Of a DNA stretch of 64,000 bases, positions 30,067 to 37,913 are shown in pieces. This DNA comes from AWTP1-13 sp963840075. GTDB taxonomy: Bacteria > Pseudomonadota > Alphaproteobacteria > Rhizobiales > Hyphomicrobiaceae. Below the pieces are notes generated by a model, which made no database searches, had not been told where the DNA came from, and saw only the letters and a program-made list of their open reading frames with translations. Numbering within the stretch: position 1 is the stretch's first letter; each line of letters begins with the position of its first letter. Position numbers and translations under genes: made by a program. The stretch covers positions 16,270-80,269 of the forward strand of contig CAWIXS010000038.1 of the NCBI GenBank assembly GCA_963840075.1, read 5' to 3'.

Positions 30067-31800
30067 ATGACCTCAGCTGCGGACGCCCCGGCGGGCCCCG
30101 CGGAGCGCGAGGCACCGCCCTTTCGATGGCTCGCAGCGTATCCACGCACGATCGACTGGCACCAGTCGTTCAGGGCGGCTCCGGTCCATCACCTCCTCGA
30201 CGCATCGGCGGCCCGCTGGGCCGGCAACGCCTGCACCAGCTTCCACGGCAAGACGCTGACCTACCGCGAGATCGGCGACCTCGTCGAGCGCACCGCCGCA
30301 GGCCTGCAGGCCCTGGGCGTGAAGAAGGGCACCAAGGTCGGCCTGCTCATGCCCAACTGTCCGACATTCATCGTTTACTATTTCGCCACGCTCAAGGCGG
30401 GCGGCACAGTCGTCAACTACAACCCGCTCTGCACCGTCGAGGAGCTGACCCTCCAGGCGCGGGACAGCGACACCGAGCTGATGGTGACCCTCGACCTCAA
30501 GGCGCTGTTCGGCAAGGTCGAGGCGCTCCTGCGCGCCGGCACTGTCGCCAGGGCCGTCGTGGCGTCGTTTGCCGCCCTGCTGCCCGGCACCAAGTCCGTG
30601 CTGTTCAAGCTTTTCAAGGGCAAGGAGCTGGCCCACCCGGAGAAGACCGCGGTGAAGCGCAGCGTCGTGCGCGACGCCGACGTGCTGGCTGCCGCCGGGA
30701 CGCTGCGGCCCGTCCCGATCGATCCGGAGAGCGACGTAGCGGTCCTGCAATACACCGGCGGCACGACCGGCACCCCCAAGGGGGCGATGCTCACCCACGC
30801 CAACATCACCGTCAATTGCCAGCAGTCCGTGGCATGGGCGACCAATCTCGAGAGCGGGAAAGAGCGCGTCCTGGCGGCGCTGCCGTTCTTCCACGTGTTC
30901 GCCATGACGACGGTCGTGAACTTCGCGCTGCAGGAGGGTGCCGAGCTCGTGATCATGCCGCGCTTCGTCGTGGGCGATGCGCTGAAGCTCATCGACAAGG
31001 CGCGCCCCACGGTGCTGCCCGGCGTGCCGGCCATGTTCAACGCCTTGCTCAGTCATCCCAAGCTCGCGAGCTACGATCTCTCCTCGCTCAAGTACTGTGT
31101 GTCGGGCGGCGCTCCGCTGCCGATCGACGTGAAGCGGCGCTTCGAGAAGCTCACCGGCTGCAAGCTGGTCGAGGGCTACGGCCTGTCGGAGGCGAGCCCG
31201 GTCGTCACCTGCAACCCCGTCGAGGGGCCCACAAAGGAGGGCTCCATCGGCCTGCCGCTGCCCGGCACCATCGTCTCGCTGCGCGACCTGGCCGACCCCG
31301 CCCGGGAGGTGCCGGCGGGCGAGCGGGGCGAAATCTGCGTCAAGGGCCCGCAGGTGATGAAGGGCTATTGGAAGCGGCCCGAGGAGACCGCCGACCAATT
31401 CGCCGGGGATTTCCTGCGCACGGGCGATGTCGGCGACATGGACGAGGACGGCTTCATCACCATCGTCGACCGCATCAAGGACCTCATCATCTGCTCGGGC
31501 TACAACGTCTACCCGCGGCGTGTCGAGGAGGCGATCTATGAGCACCCCGCGGTCGAGGAGGTGACGGTGATCGGTGTCAGGGACGACTATCGCGGGGAGG
31601 CGCCGAAGGCGTTCGTCAAGCTCAGGAGCGGAACGAGGGCGACGGCCGACGATATCAGGAAGCACCTCGAGGCGAAGCTTTCCAAGATCGAGATGCCGGC
31701 CGAGATCGAGTTTCGCGCCGAGTTGCCAAAGACCATGATCGGCAAGCTCTCGAAGGAGGAGCTGAAGGCCGAAGAGGAAGCACGGCGCAAACGTAGATGA
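30067..31800 (+). CDS. Long-chain acyl-CoA synthetase (AMP-binding)
   Basis: 577 residues from the ATG at 30067, which has GGAGG eight bases upstream. The ANL-superfamily motifs are clear: the P-loop-like YTGGTTGTPKGAMLTH (from residue 229), VEGYGLSEASPVVTCN, RTGDVGDMDEDGFITIVDRIKDLIICSGYNVYPRRVEEAI, and the C-terminal lysine in LPKTMIGKLSKEEL. It activates fatty acids to acyl-AMP and then acyl-CoA. Chain length is not determinable by eye. It overlaps the MerR gene by four bases (ATGA), so the two are translationally coupled. Confidence 0.92.
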   Translation: MTSAADAPAGPAEREAPPFRWLAAYPRTIDWHQSFRAAPVHHLLDASAARWAGNACTSFHGKTLTYREIGDLVERTAAGLQALGVKKGTKVGLLMPNCPTFIVYYFATLKAGGTVVNYNPLCTVEELTLQARDSDTELMVTLDLKALFGKVEALLRAGTVARAVVASFAALLPGTKSVLFKLFKGKELAHPEKTAVKRSVVRDADVLAAAGTLRPVPIDPESDVAVLQYTGGTTGTPKGAMLTHANITVNCQQSVAWATNLESGKERVLAALPFFHVFAMTTVVNFALQEGAELVIMPRFVVGDALKLIDKARPTVLPGVPAMFNALLSHPKLASYDLSSLKYCVSGGAPLPIDVKRRFEKLTGCKLVEGYGLSEASPVVTCNPVEGPTKEGSIGLPLPGTIVSLRDLADPAREVPAGERGEICVKGPQVMKGYWKRPEETADQFAGDFLRTGDVGDMDEDGFITIVDRIKDLIICSGYNVYPRRVEEAIYEHPAVEEVTVIGVRDDYRGEAPKAFVKLRSGTRATADDIRKHLEAKLSKIEMPAEIEFRAELPKTMIGKLSKEELKAEEEARRKRR

Positions 31801-32237
31801 GCTCCACCTCCCAACGGCGGCGGCTCGGCCCCGCCCCCGCTGCACCTTCCGAGGACTGGCTCTACGCCATCGGCGAGCTGGCGAGCGAGCTCGAGGTCAC
31901 CACCCGCACCATCCGCTTCTACGAGGCCAAGGGGCTCATCGCGCCCGCACGGCGCGGCGCTCAACGCGCCTACTCGCGGCGCGACCGGGCGCGCCTGAAG
32001 CTGATCCTGCGCGGCAAGAACCTGGGCTTCAGCCTGGAGGTGATCGCGGAATACCTGAAGCTCTACGACGCCGACCCGGCGCAGATCGCCCAGACGCAGA
32101 TGCTGCTCGACCGGACGGAGCAGGCGATCGAGGAGCTGCAGTCCAAGCGCGCCGACCTCGACAGCACGCTCAAGGAGCTGAAGGACATCCGCGCCCACTG
32201 CATCGAGCATCTCGAGAACAAGCGCGGCTCCGGGTGA
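31797..32237 (+). CDS. MerR-family transcriptional regulator
   Basis: 146 residues. The winged HTH begins YAIGELASELEVTTRTIRFYEAKGLIAPARR and continues with AYSRRDRARLKLILRGKNLGFSLEVI; a C-terminal dimerisation coiled coil follows (QTQMLLDRTEQAIEELQSKR). No extra effector domain or metal-binding cysteine cluster is seen, as in the LiuR-like subgroup that controls acyl-CoA and branched-chain catabolism. It overlaps the acyl-CoA synthetase stop, so it probably regulates that operon and perhaps the divergent ketosynthase-ACP unit. The ligand is unknown. Confidence 0.9.
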   Translation: MSSTSQRRRLGPAPAAPSEDWLYAIGELASELEVTTRTIRFYEAKGLIAPARRGAQRAYSRRDRARLKLILRGKNLGFSLEVIAEYLKLYDADPAQIAQTQMLLDRTEQAIEELQSKRADLDSTLKELKDIRAHCIEHLENKRGSG

Positions 32238-32478
32238 GATGCGGCTCTGGGTGAGATGGTGAGTGGTGAGATGGTGAGGTTTGGGTAGCATCCGGGGCAC
32301 GGGCGGACACTGTTCGCGGAGCAGCCAGCCCGGCGTTGGCTGAATGCCGGGGACACCGGCCTGCGCCGGTGCAGGCGAGCCCCGACATGACAGAGCTTTT
32401 GCTTTGTCATGGCTCTTGCGTTCATCCTCCCGCCCTTGACCCGAGCACGGAGCGCCACTCACCACTCACCAACCCACC
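32236..32478. repeat. Inverted-arm cassette of GGTGAGATGGTGAG repeats, second locus
   Basis: The left arm, about 32237-32276, has GGTGAGATGGTGAGTGGTGA repeats; the right arm, about 32453-32478, is the inverse (CCACTCACCACTCACCAACC). About 175 gene-free bases lie between, containing a CATGACA/TGTCATG hairpin near 32380-32405. It resembles the cassette at 25048-25312. The right arm ends at the ATG of the next gene, which therefore lacks a normal ribosome site. Confidence 0.6.
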
Positions 32479-33252
32479 ATGAAGCTTTGGATCCTCTCCG
32501 ACTTGCATGTCGACGTGAACCGGCGCCGGCCGCTCGCGCTGCCGGACCCGCGGCCTGCCCACGATGCCGTCGTCATTGCCGGCGATGTCTGCCAGGGGAT
32601 CGGCGAGGGGCTGCGCTTCATCGCCGGCGAGGGGCTGAACGCCAGGCCGGTGCTCTACGTGGCCGGCAACCATGAATTCTATGGCCGCGACCGCCACGCG
32701 GAGCTGGAGGAGGGCCGCATCGCCGCCGCCGGCTTGCGCAACGTTCACCTGCTCGAGCGCGACAGCGTCGCGCTCGGCGGGGTCGAGGTTCTGGGCTGCA
32801 CGCTTTGGACGGACTATGCCTATGCCGGCATCCGCGGGCAGGCGCGGGCCATGCGCTGGGCCGCGCAGCGCCTCAATGACCATCGGCTGATCGCCAACGG
32901 CGCCGGCCCGTGGCTGCCGCAGCATTGCCTCGAGGAGCATCTCGCCTCGCGCGCCTGGCTCGGCGAGCGCCTCGCGCGGGAGGCCCCGCGCACCAAGGTG
33001 GTCGTCACGCACCACGCGCCTTCCCGCCGCAGCGTCGAGCCGCACTACCGGGACGACCCGCTGACCCCGGCGTTTGCCAGCAACCTCGACGACCTGGTGG
33101 GCCAAGCCACGCTCTGGGTGCACGGTCACACGCACGCCCCTGCAGGCTATCGCCTCAACGGCTGCCGCGTGGTCGCCAATCCGCGCGGCTACGTCGGGAT
33201 CGGCGAGGGCGGCGGCTTCGACCCCGGCCTGGTGGTCACGGTGCGCCGCTGA
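32479..33252 (+). CDS. Calcineurin-like metallophosphoesterase
   Basis: 257 residues. The five metal-binding blocks are in order: SDLHVD at the N-terminus, VIAGDVCQG, AGNHEFYG, VTHHAPS and HGHTHAPAGY. Enzymes of this fold hydrolyse phosphoesters with a dinuclear metal centre; substrate unknown. No signal peptide, so cytosolic. Its start follows directly on the right arm of the inverted repeat, and I see no good Shine-Dalgarno sequence. Confidence 0.93.
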   Translation: MKLWILSDLHVDVNRRRPLALPDPRPAHDAVVIAGDVCQGIGEGLRFIAGEGLNARPVLYVAGNHEFYGRDRHAELEEGRIAAAGLRNVHLLERDSVALGGVEVLGCTLWTDYAYAGIRGQARAMRWAAQRLNDHRLIANGAGPWLPQHCLEEHLASRAWLGERLAREAPRTKVVVTHHAPSRRSVEPHYRDDPLTPAFASNLDDLVGQATLWVHGHTHAPAGYRLNGCRVVANPRGYVGIGEGGGFDPGLVVTVRR

Positions 33253-33292
33253 GCCGGCGGACGAGCGGCACCCCCGTCACGATCCGGCGCCG

Positions 33293-34042
33293 TCAGTAGG
33301 TCGCGCGCCCGCCCGAGATGTCGAACACGGCGCCGGTGGTGAAGGAGTTCTCCGCGGACGCCAGCCAGGCCACCAGCGCCGCCACCTCCTCCACCGTCAC
33401 GAAGCGGTTGCGCGGAATCTTCGACAGCATGAAGTCGATGTGCGCCTGCGTGAGCTGCTCGAAGATCGCCGTCCTGGCAGCAGCCGGGGTGACGGCATTT
33501 ACGGCAATGTCGTGGCTGGCCAGCTCCTTGCCCAGCGACTTGGTGAGCGCGATCACACCCGCCTTGGAAGCGGAATAGTGGGCAGCGTTGGGGTTGCCCT
33601 CCTTGCCCGCGATCGAGGCGATGTTGACGATGCGCCCGTAGCCCTGCGCGATCATCAGCGGCACCACTGCGCGCGAGCAGATGAATGGCCCGTCGAGGTT
33701 GATGCGCATCACCTTGCGCCATTCCTCGACCTCGGTCTCCCAGGTCGCGGCGTTGGCTCCGGCGATGCCGGCGTTGTTGACCAGGATATCGATGCGTTCC
33801 AGTCGGCTCACGGTCGCGTCGCGGGCGCTCGCCACCTCGGCAGCGTCGGCAACGTCGCAGGCGATGGCGGTGGCCGCCGGCCCCAGCGCCTTTGCCGTCT
33901 GCTCGGCAAGCGCAAGATCGCGATCCCAGATCGCCACTCGGGCGCCGGAAGCGAGGAACCGCTCGGCAATGGCCTTGCCGAAGCCCTGGGCGCCCCCGGT
34001 GACCACCGCACCACGCCCCTCGAGATCGATCTGGTTGCCCAC
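33293..34042 (-). CDS. Short-chain dehydrogenase/reductase
   Basis: 249 residues from a GTG at 34042 with GGAGGG six bases before it. The NAD(P)-binding TGGAQGFGKAIAERF is at residues about 15-29, NNAG at 89-92, the catalytic Ser near 143 and YSASK at 156-160. The acidic end of strand beta-2 (VAIWDRD) points to NAD over NADP. The C-terminal FDISGGRATY is typical of FabG-like/3-oxoacyl or sugar-alcohol dehydrogenases. Substrate unknown. It is convergent with the metallophosphoesterase gene and divergent from gntR. Confidence 0.92.
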   Translation of the reverse strand: MGNQIDLEGRGAVVTGGAQGFGKAIAERFLASGARVAIWDRDLALAEQTAKALGPAATAIACDVADAAEVASARDATVSRLERIDILVNNAGIAGANAATWETEVEEWRKVMRINLDGPFICSRAVVPLMIAQGYGRIVNIASIAGKEGNPNAAHYSASKAGVIALTKSLGKELASHDIAVNAVTPAAARTAIFEQLTQAHIDFMLSKIPRNRFVTVEEVAALVAWLASAENSFTTGAVFDISGGRATY

Positions 34043-34712
34043 GTGTCGCCCTCCATCTTGTGCGGCCGTGCCCCACGCCGGACGCCCCGGGGTCAATACC
34101 GCAGCAACTTCGTTGCAAAATCCACCTGCTCGCAGCAGAGTCGTGCGTAGCTCGTCGTCCGGAGGTCAAAGACCTCCGCTAGTCCCTGTCGAGCCGGGAT
34201 GGGCACGAGCGTCCCGATCGCTCGGTCAAAGAACATTGGCGATATGATGGCGAAATAGCTGCGAAGCTGTTCGCGGAGTGTTGTATTTATTGAGCTTTGC
34301 CATCTTTTCTCTCACTGCGATAATCGAGCGGGTTGTGCAGGTCGGCGGATCACTTTGGCTGCGGGTTCTTCTGAACTTCTCCGCATCAACTCGGTCATCC
34401 CAGTCGACTGCGGATGGTTCTCAGACATCGGAGCCGGAGCGGGCCGTGGCAGCTGTGTGCCTGCGGGGATTCGGGATGCAATTACACCCTGCCCAGCCCA
34501 AACATCCGTCTCGTACTGCCGCGTACTATTCTGTGAGTAACGTCTGACGCATATGTCGAACAAATCCATAGAGTGCATTACACTATACAAGGAATCTTGG
34601 GCGTAACAGGTATGAAGACCCAAGAAATACTAAAGTATACGCGTATAAAGACAGGTTATGGCGGGAATAGTCTGTCACATGTCAGATGTCAGCTATACGA
34701 GAGAGAGACCCC
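34043..34712. promoter_or_regulatory. Long, AT-richer divergent region with palindromes
   Basis: About 670 bases with lower G+C than the genes. Short frames exist on both strands (34278-34547, 34312-34623) but none looks like a protein family. Notable sites: GGAGGTCAAAGACCTCC at 34161-34177, the perfect palindrome TATACGCGTATA at 34636-34647, and three TGTCA words at seven-base spacing (34673, 34680, 34687) just before gntR. The last two are candidate operators for GntR-type binding. A decayed gene cannot be excluded. Confidence 0.45.
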
Positions 34713-35450
34713 ATGCTCAGCAACCGAATGATAGGCGCGACCCGATTTTCCACTCGACCCCTGTACCTGCAGGTACGCGATGCGCTGGCAGCGCGCATCG
34801 CGATGGGCGAATGGAAGCCCAACACGGCCATCCCCAACGAGGGCGACCTTGCCCGCGAGTTCGGGGTGAGCTCCGGCACGATGCGCAAGGCGCTCGACAT
34901 GATGGAGAGCGAGCGCCTGCTCACCCGCCGCCAGGGGCGTGGCACCTTCGTCAACGACCAAGCGTCCGACGAGCTGGCCGTCCGCTACAGCAACATCCGC
35001 ACTGTGGACGGCGAGCGCGTGACCTCCGACACCAATGTCCTGCAGGTCTCGCAAGGCACCGCGAACCCGGCGGAATGCGCCCGCCTGCGGCTCAACCCCG
35101 ATGACCGGGTGTGGCGCATTCAGCGCCTGCGCCTGCACAAGGGCGCGCCGTTCATGATGGAGGCGGTGGTCCTGCCGGCGGCACTCTTCCCGGGCCTCGA
35201 CGAGCAGAAGGACTTCTCGCAGCGCATCGTCGTCCTGGCGCAGCAATTCGGCATCCTCCTCGGCAAGGGCGAGGAGCGGGTCTCGATCGGCGCCGCAACG
35301 CCCGAGGTTGCCGAGGCCCTGAGCCTGGATGCCGGTGCGCCCCTGCTGGTGCTCGACCGCCTCGTGTTTGCGCTCGACGGCCGCGCGGTGGAGTGGCGCG
35401 TCGGGAAAGGCCAGTTCGCCGACAAGTACTATCAGGCGGAGATCACCTGA
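34713..35450 (+). CDS. GntR-family regulator, HutC subfamily
   Basis: 245 residues. N-terminal winged HTH (PLYLQVRDALAARIAMGEWK, then NEGDLAREFGVSSGTMRKAL and RRQGRGTFV), followed by a UTRA ligand-binding domain (VWRIQRLRLHKGAPFMMEAV, PLLVLDRLVFALDGRAVEW). The UTRA domain binds small molecules and controls DNA affinity. The ligand is unknown, and neighbours give no clear target: an SDR lies divergently upstream and an RNA methyltransferase lies convergently downstream. GAGAGAGACC precedes the ATG at 34713. Confidence 0.92.
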   Translation: MLSNRMIGATRFSTRPLYLQVRDALAARIAMGEWKPNTAIPNEGDLAREFGVSSGTMRKALDMMESERLLTRRQGRGTFVNDQASDELAVRYSNIRTVDGERVTSDTNVLQVSQGTANPAECARLRLNPDDRVWRIQRLRLHKGAPFMMEAVVLPAALFPGLDEQKDFSQRIVVLAQQFGILLGKGEERVSIGAATPEVAEALSLDAGAPLLVLDRLVFALDGRAVEWRVGKGQFADKYYQAEIT

Positions 35451-35526
35451 CCGGTCGGGGAGCGCGGCCTGCGGCAGCGGCCTTCCCGATCGGCAGCGAC
35501 AAGACGAGGGTAGCAGCACGCAATCT

Positions 35527-36810
35527 TCAGCGCCGGCCCGTGGAAGGCAGGGTCGCCCGCCGGAATACGGCGAGCACCTCTACGTGCGCCGAGAATAGGA
35601 ACTGGTCGATCGGGGCCACGCCCTCGATGGCATAGCCGCCGTCGAGGAGGAGGCGCGCGTCGCGTGCCAGCGTGCCCGGATCGCAGGAGACCGCGACGAC
35701 GGTCGGCACCCGGGAGCGGGCGAGTTGCTGCGCCTGGCTTCGGGCACCCGCCCGCGGCGGATCGAAGACCACGGCGTCGAAGCCCTCCAGCTCCTTCGCC
35801 GACAGAGGCGCGTGAAACAGATCGCGCACCCGCGCCTCGATCGGCCTGAGGCCCTGGACGCGGCGTGCGCTGGCGGCGAGTGCCGCAATCGCGGCGGGGT
35901 CGCGGTCGAGCGCGAGCACGCGGGCGCGGCGCGCGAGGTCGAGTGTGAACGTGCCGACCCCGCAGAAGAGGTCGGCGACCCGCTTGGCGGTGGCGACGGC
36001 GCCCACAACGCGGCCGGCCATCACCCGCTCCGCCTGCTCCACCGCCTGCACGAAGGCGCCCGGGGGAACGGCGATATCCGGCCCGCCGGCGGTCTGGAGC
36101 ACCGGCGCCGCGCGCTCGATGACGGTCTCCCCATCGACGGCGACGCGCGCCAGGCGGTGATGCGCGGCGATGCCGGCGATCGCGGCCGCGGCGGCCGGCC
36201 CGAGGCGGCCCCGTCCGGCAGCGGCGGCGACATCGAGGCCCGCGGGCGTCGCCAGCACAGTCAGGCGCACCTCGGGTGCGGGGAGCGCCGCCGCAATCGC
36301 CCGCAAGGCGGGAAATTGTGCGGCGATCTCCGGGAGCAGCACCGGGCACTCCGCGATATCGACAAGGTCGAGGCTCTTGCGCCGGTGGTAGCCGAGCACG
36401 ATGCGCTCACCCTCCCGGCGCGCCGTCAGGACGGCGCGGCGGCGCGTCGCCGCCGGTATGCGGTGGAGCGGGGCAATGTCCGGATCGAGACCGCGCTGGC
36501 GCAGCGCGGCGACGACGATGCCGCGCTTCCACTCGGCATAGAGCCTCTCCCCCATGTGCTGGGCGACACACCCCCCGCACACGCCGAAGTGGCGGCAGAC
36601 CGGCGCCTGGCGATCGGCGCTCGGTTGCGACAGCAGGCGGGGCACACCCGTCGCACCCGCCTCGACCCGCTCGCCGGGCAGGGCGAAGGCGACAAAGACC
36701 CGGCCCGCCTCGGTCTCGGCGATGCCGTCGCCCTGCGCGCCGAGCGCGGCAATCTCCAGCTCGTCGGTTGGGGACATCGGCGGGGACGGTTGCTCCATCG
36801 GCTCTTGCAT
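35527..36810 (-). CDS. rlmD: 23S rRNA (uracil-5)-methyltransferase, RlmD-like
   Basis: About 427 residues if started at the ATG at 36810; longer starts at 36846 and 36912 are possible and no ribosome site decides between them. A TRAM-like N-terminal domain (LGAQGDGIAETEAGRVFVAF) is followed by the iron-sulfur cluster cysteines CRHFGVCGGC with a fourth in DIAECPVL. The SAM-binding DLFCGVGTFTLDLAR, the FDPPRAGA motif and the catalytic VAVSCDPGTLARD follow. It adds a methyl group to a uracil in 23S rRNA or tRNA; the target (RlmC, RlmD or TrmA type) is not certain. Confidence 0.88.
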   Translation of the reverse strand: MQEPMEQPSPPMSPTDELEIAALGAQGDGIAETEAGRVFVAFALPGERVEAGATGVPRLLSQPSADRQAPVCRHFGVCGGCVAQHMGERLYAEWKRGIVVAALRQRGLDPDIAPLHRIPAATRRRAVLTARREGERIVLGYHRRKSLDLVDIAECPVLLPEIAAQFPALRAIAAALPAPEVRLTVLATPAGLDVAAAAGRGRLGPAAAAAIAGIAAHHRLARVAVDGETVIERAAPVLQTAGGPDIAVPPGAFVQAVEQAERVMAGRVVGAVATAKRVADLFCGVGTFTLDLARRARVLALDRDPAAIAALAASARRVQGLRPIEARVRDLFHAPLSAKELEGFDAVVFDPPRAGARSQAQQLARSRVPTVVAVSCDPGTLARDARLLLDGGYAIEGVAPIDQFLFSAHVEVLAVFRRATLPSTGRR

Positions 36811-37009
36811 TGCGGGGCGGCCCGTGCGTCGGGGCCTCACGCTCATTTGATAGGCGTTCGGGCGCGGCTTTGCATCCGCTCCCGGGCTGCCTCGCGTAAA
36901 GGACTGCATCATCGCCGCCGTCTGCCGCTCGAAGCGGAGGGGTGAGCGGAGAGCTCATGTCATCCCTAGCGGGCCCGTCCCGCCACGAGGGAACCGCACG
37001 GAGGACATC

Positions 37010-37720
37010 ATGAACCGCAGACAAGCCCTGAGAATGCTGGGTGGCGCGGCCGCCTTCGCTGGCAGCTCGACCGTGCTCGGCCGGGTCGCCTTGGCCCAGG
37101 CCCAGCCCTTCAGCCTGCCTCCGCTCGGCTACGCCTACGAGGCGCTGGAGCCGCACATCGACACGGCGACCATGAACTTCCACCACCGCAACCATCACAA
37201 CGCCTTCATCGGCAACCTCAACACCCTCGCCGCGCGCAATCCCGACATTGCCGCCAAATCGCCCGAGGAGGTCGTCTCCAACCTGCAGGCGGTGCCGGAG
37301 GGCATTCGCACCGCGGTGCGCAACAACATGGGCGGGCACTGGAACCACACCTTCTTCTGGGACCTGATGGCCCCCGGCGGGCCCAGGACGCCGGTGGGCG
37401 ACCTCAAGGATGCCATCGACGCCACCTTCGGCGGCCTCGACCAGTTCAAGGCGGCGTTCAAGCAGGCCAGCATCACGCGCTTCGGCTCGGGCTGGGCCTG
37501 GCTCGCCGTCAAGGACAAGCGGCTCACGGTCTTCAACACGCCCTACCAGGACACGCCGCACATGGACCCCAACGGCGCGCGGCCCGTGATCGGCATCGAC
37601 GTGTGGGAGCACGCCTACTACCTGCGGCACCAGTATCGCCGCGGCGACTACGTCGACGCCTGGTGGAACGTGGTGAACTGGAGCAAGGCGGCCGACAATT
37701 TCCGCCGCGCCGTGGCCTGA
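37010..37720 (+). CDS. Tat-exported Mn-type superoxide dismutase
   Basis: 236 residues. The N-terminus MNRRQALRMLGGAAAFAGSS has the RRxxL twin-arginine motif and a hydrophobic stretch, ending near ALAQAQ, so a Tat signal peptide is likely. Metal ligands are His58, His113 (in GGHWNHTFFW), Asp197 and His201 (in DVWEHAYYLRH). The glycine pair before WNH and Gln180 in YQDTPHM match the Mn-type outer-sphere pattern (glutamine from the C-terminal domain), not the Fe type. It would remove superoxide in the periplasm, folded and metallated before export. Export is inferred; the usual enzyme is cytosolic. Confidence 0.9.
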   Translation: MNRRQALRMLGGAAAFAGSSTVLGRVALAQAQPFSLPPLGYAYEALEPHIDTATMNFHHRNHHNAFIGNLNTLAARNPDIAAKSPEEVVSNLQAVPEGIRTAVRNNMGGHWNHTFFWDLMAPGGPRTPVGDLKDAIDATFGGLDQFKAAFKQASITRFGSGWAWLAVKDKRLTVFNTPYQDTPHMDPNGARPVIGIDVWEHAYYLRHQYRRGDYVDAWWNVVNWSKAADNFRRAVA

Positions 37721-37747
37721 CGCCGTTCGCCGCAAGCACGACCGGAT

Positions 37748-37795
37748 TCCCCTCCCCATCATGCCGAAGGCATGTCTTCGACATGACGCGGGGAG
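37748..37795. terminator. CCCCTCCCC/GGGGAGGGG hairpin between sod and tctA
   Basis: CCCCTCCCC pairs with GGGGAGGGG across a loop containing CATGCCGAAGGCATGTC-type inner pairs. It lies between convergent 3' ends (sod at 37720 and tctA at 37914), where a bidirectional terminator is expected. It is related to the structure at 28060-28165. Confidence 0.55.
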
Positions 37796-37913
37796 GGGTC
37801 AGAGGTGGGTGGACTCCGCATTCTGATGTTCTGCAGTCCCCCCACACCGTCCCTCCTCGCAAGGGGGAGGCAACGCTGTGGCCGGCATCTCGCTGAATCT
37901 TGAATGCCAGCAC

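Noticed and set aside
34278..34623. Small genes in the gntR-SDR gap
   Set aside because: Frames on both strands overlap each other, have no ribosome sites of note and no recognisable family features.
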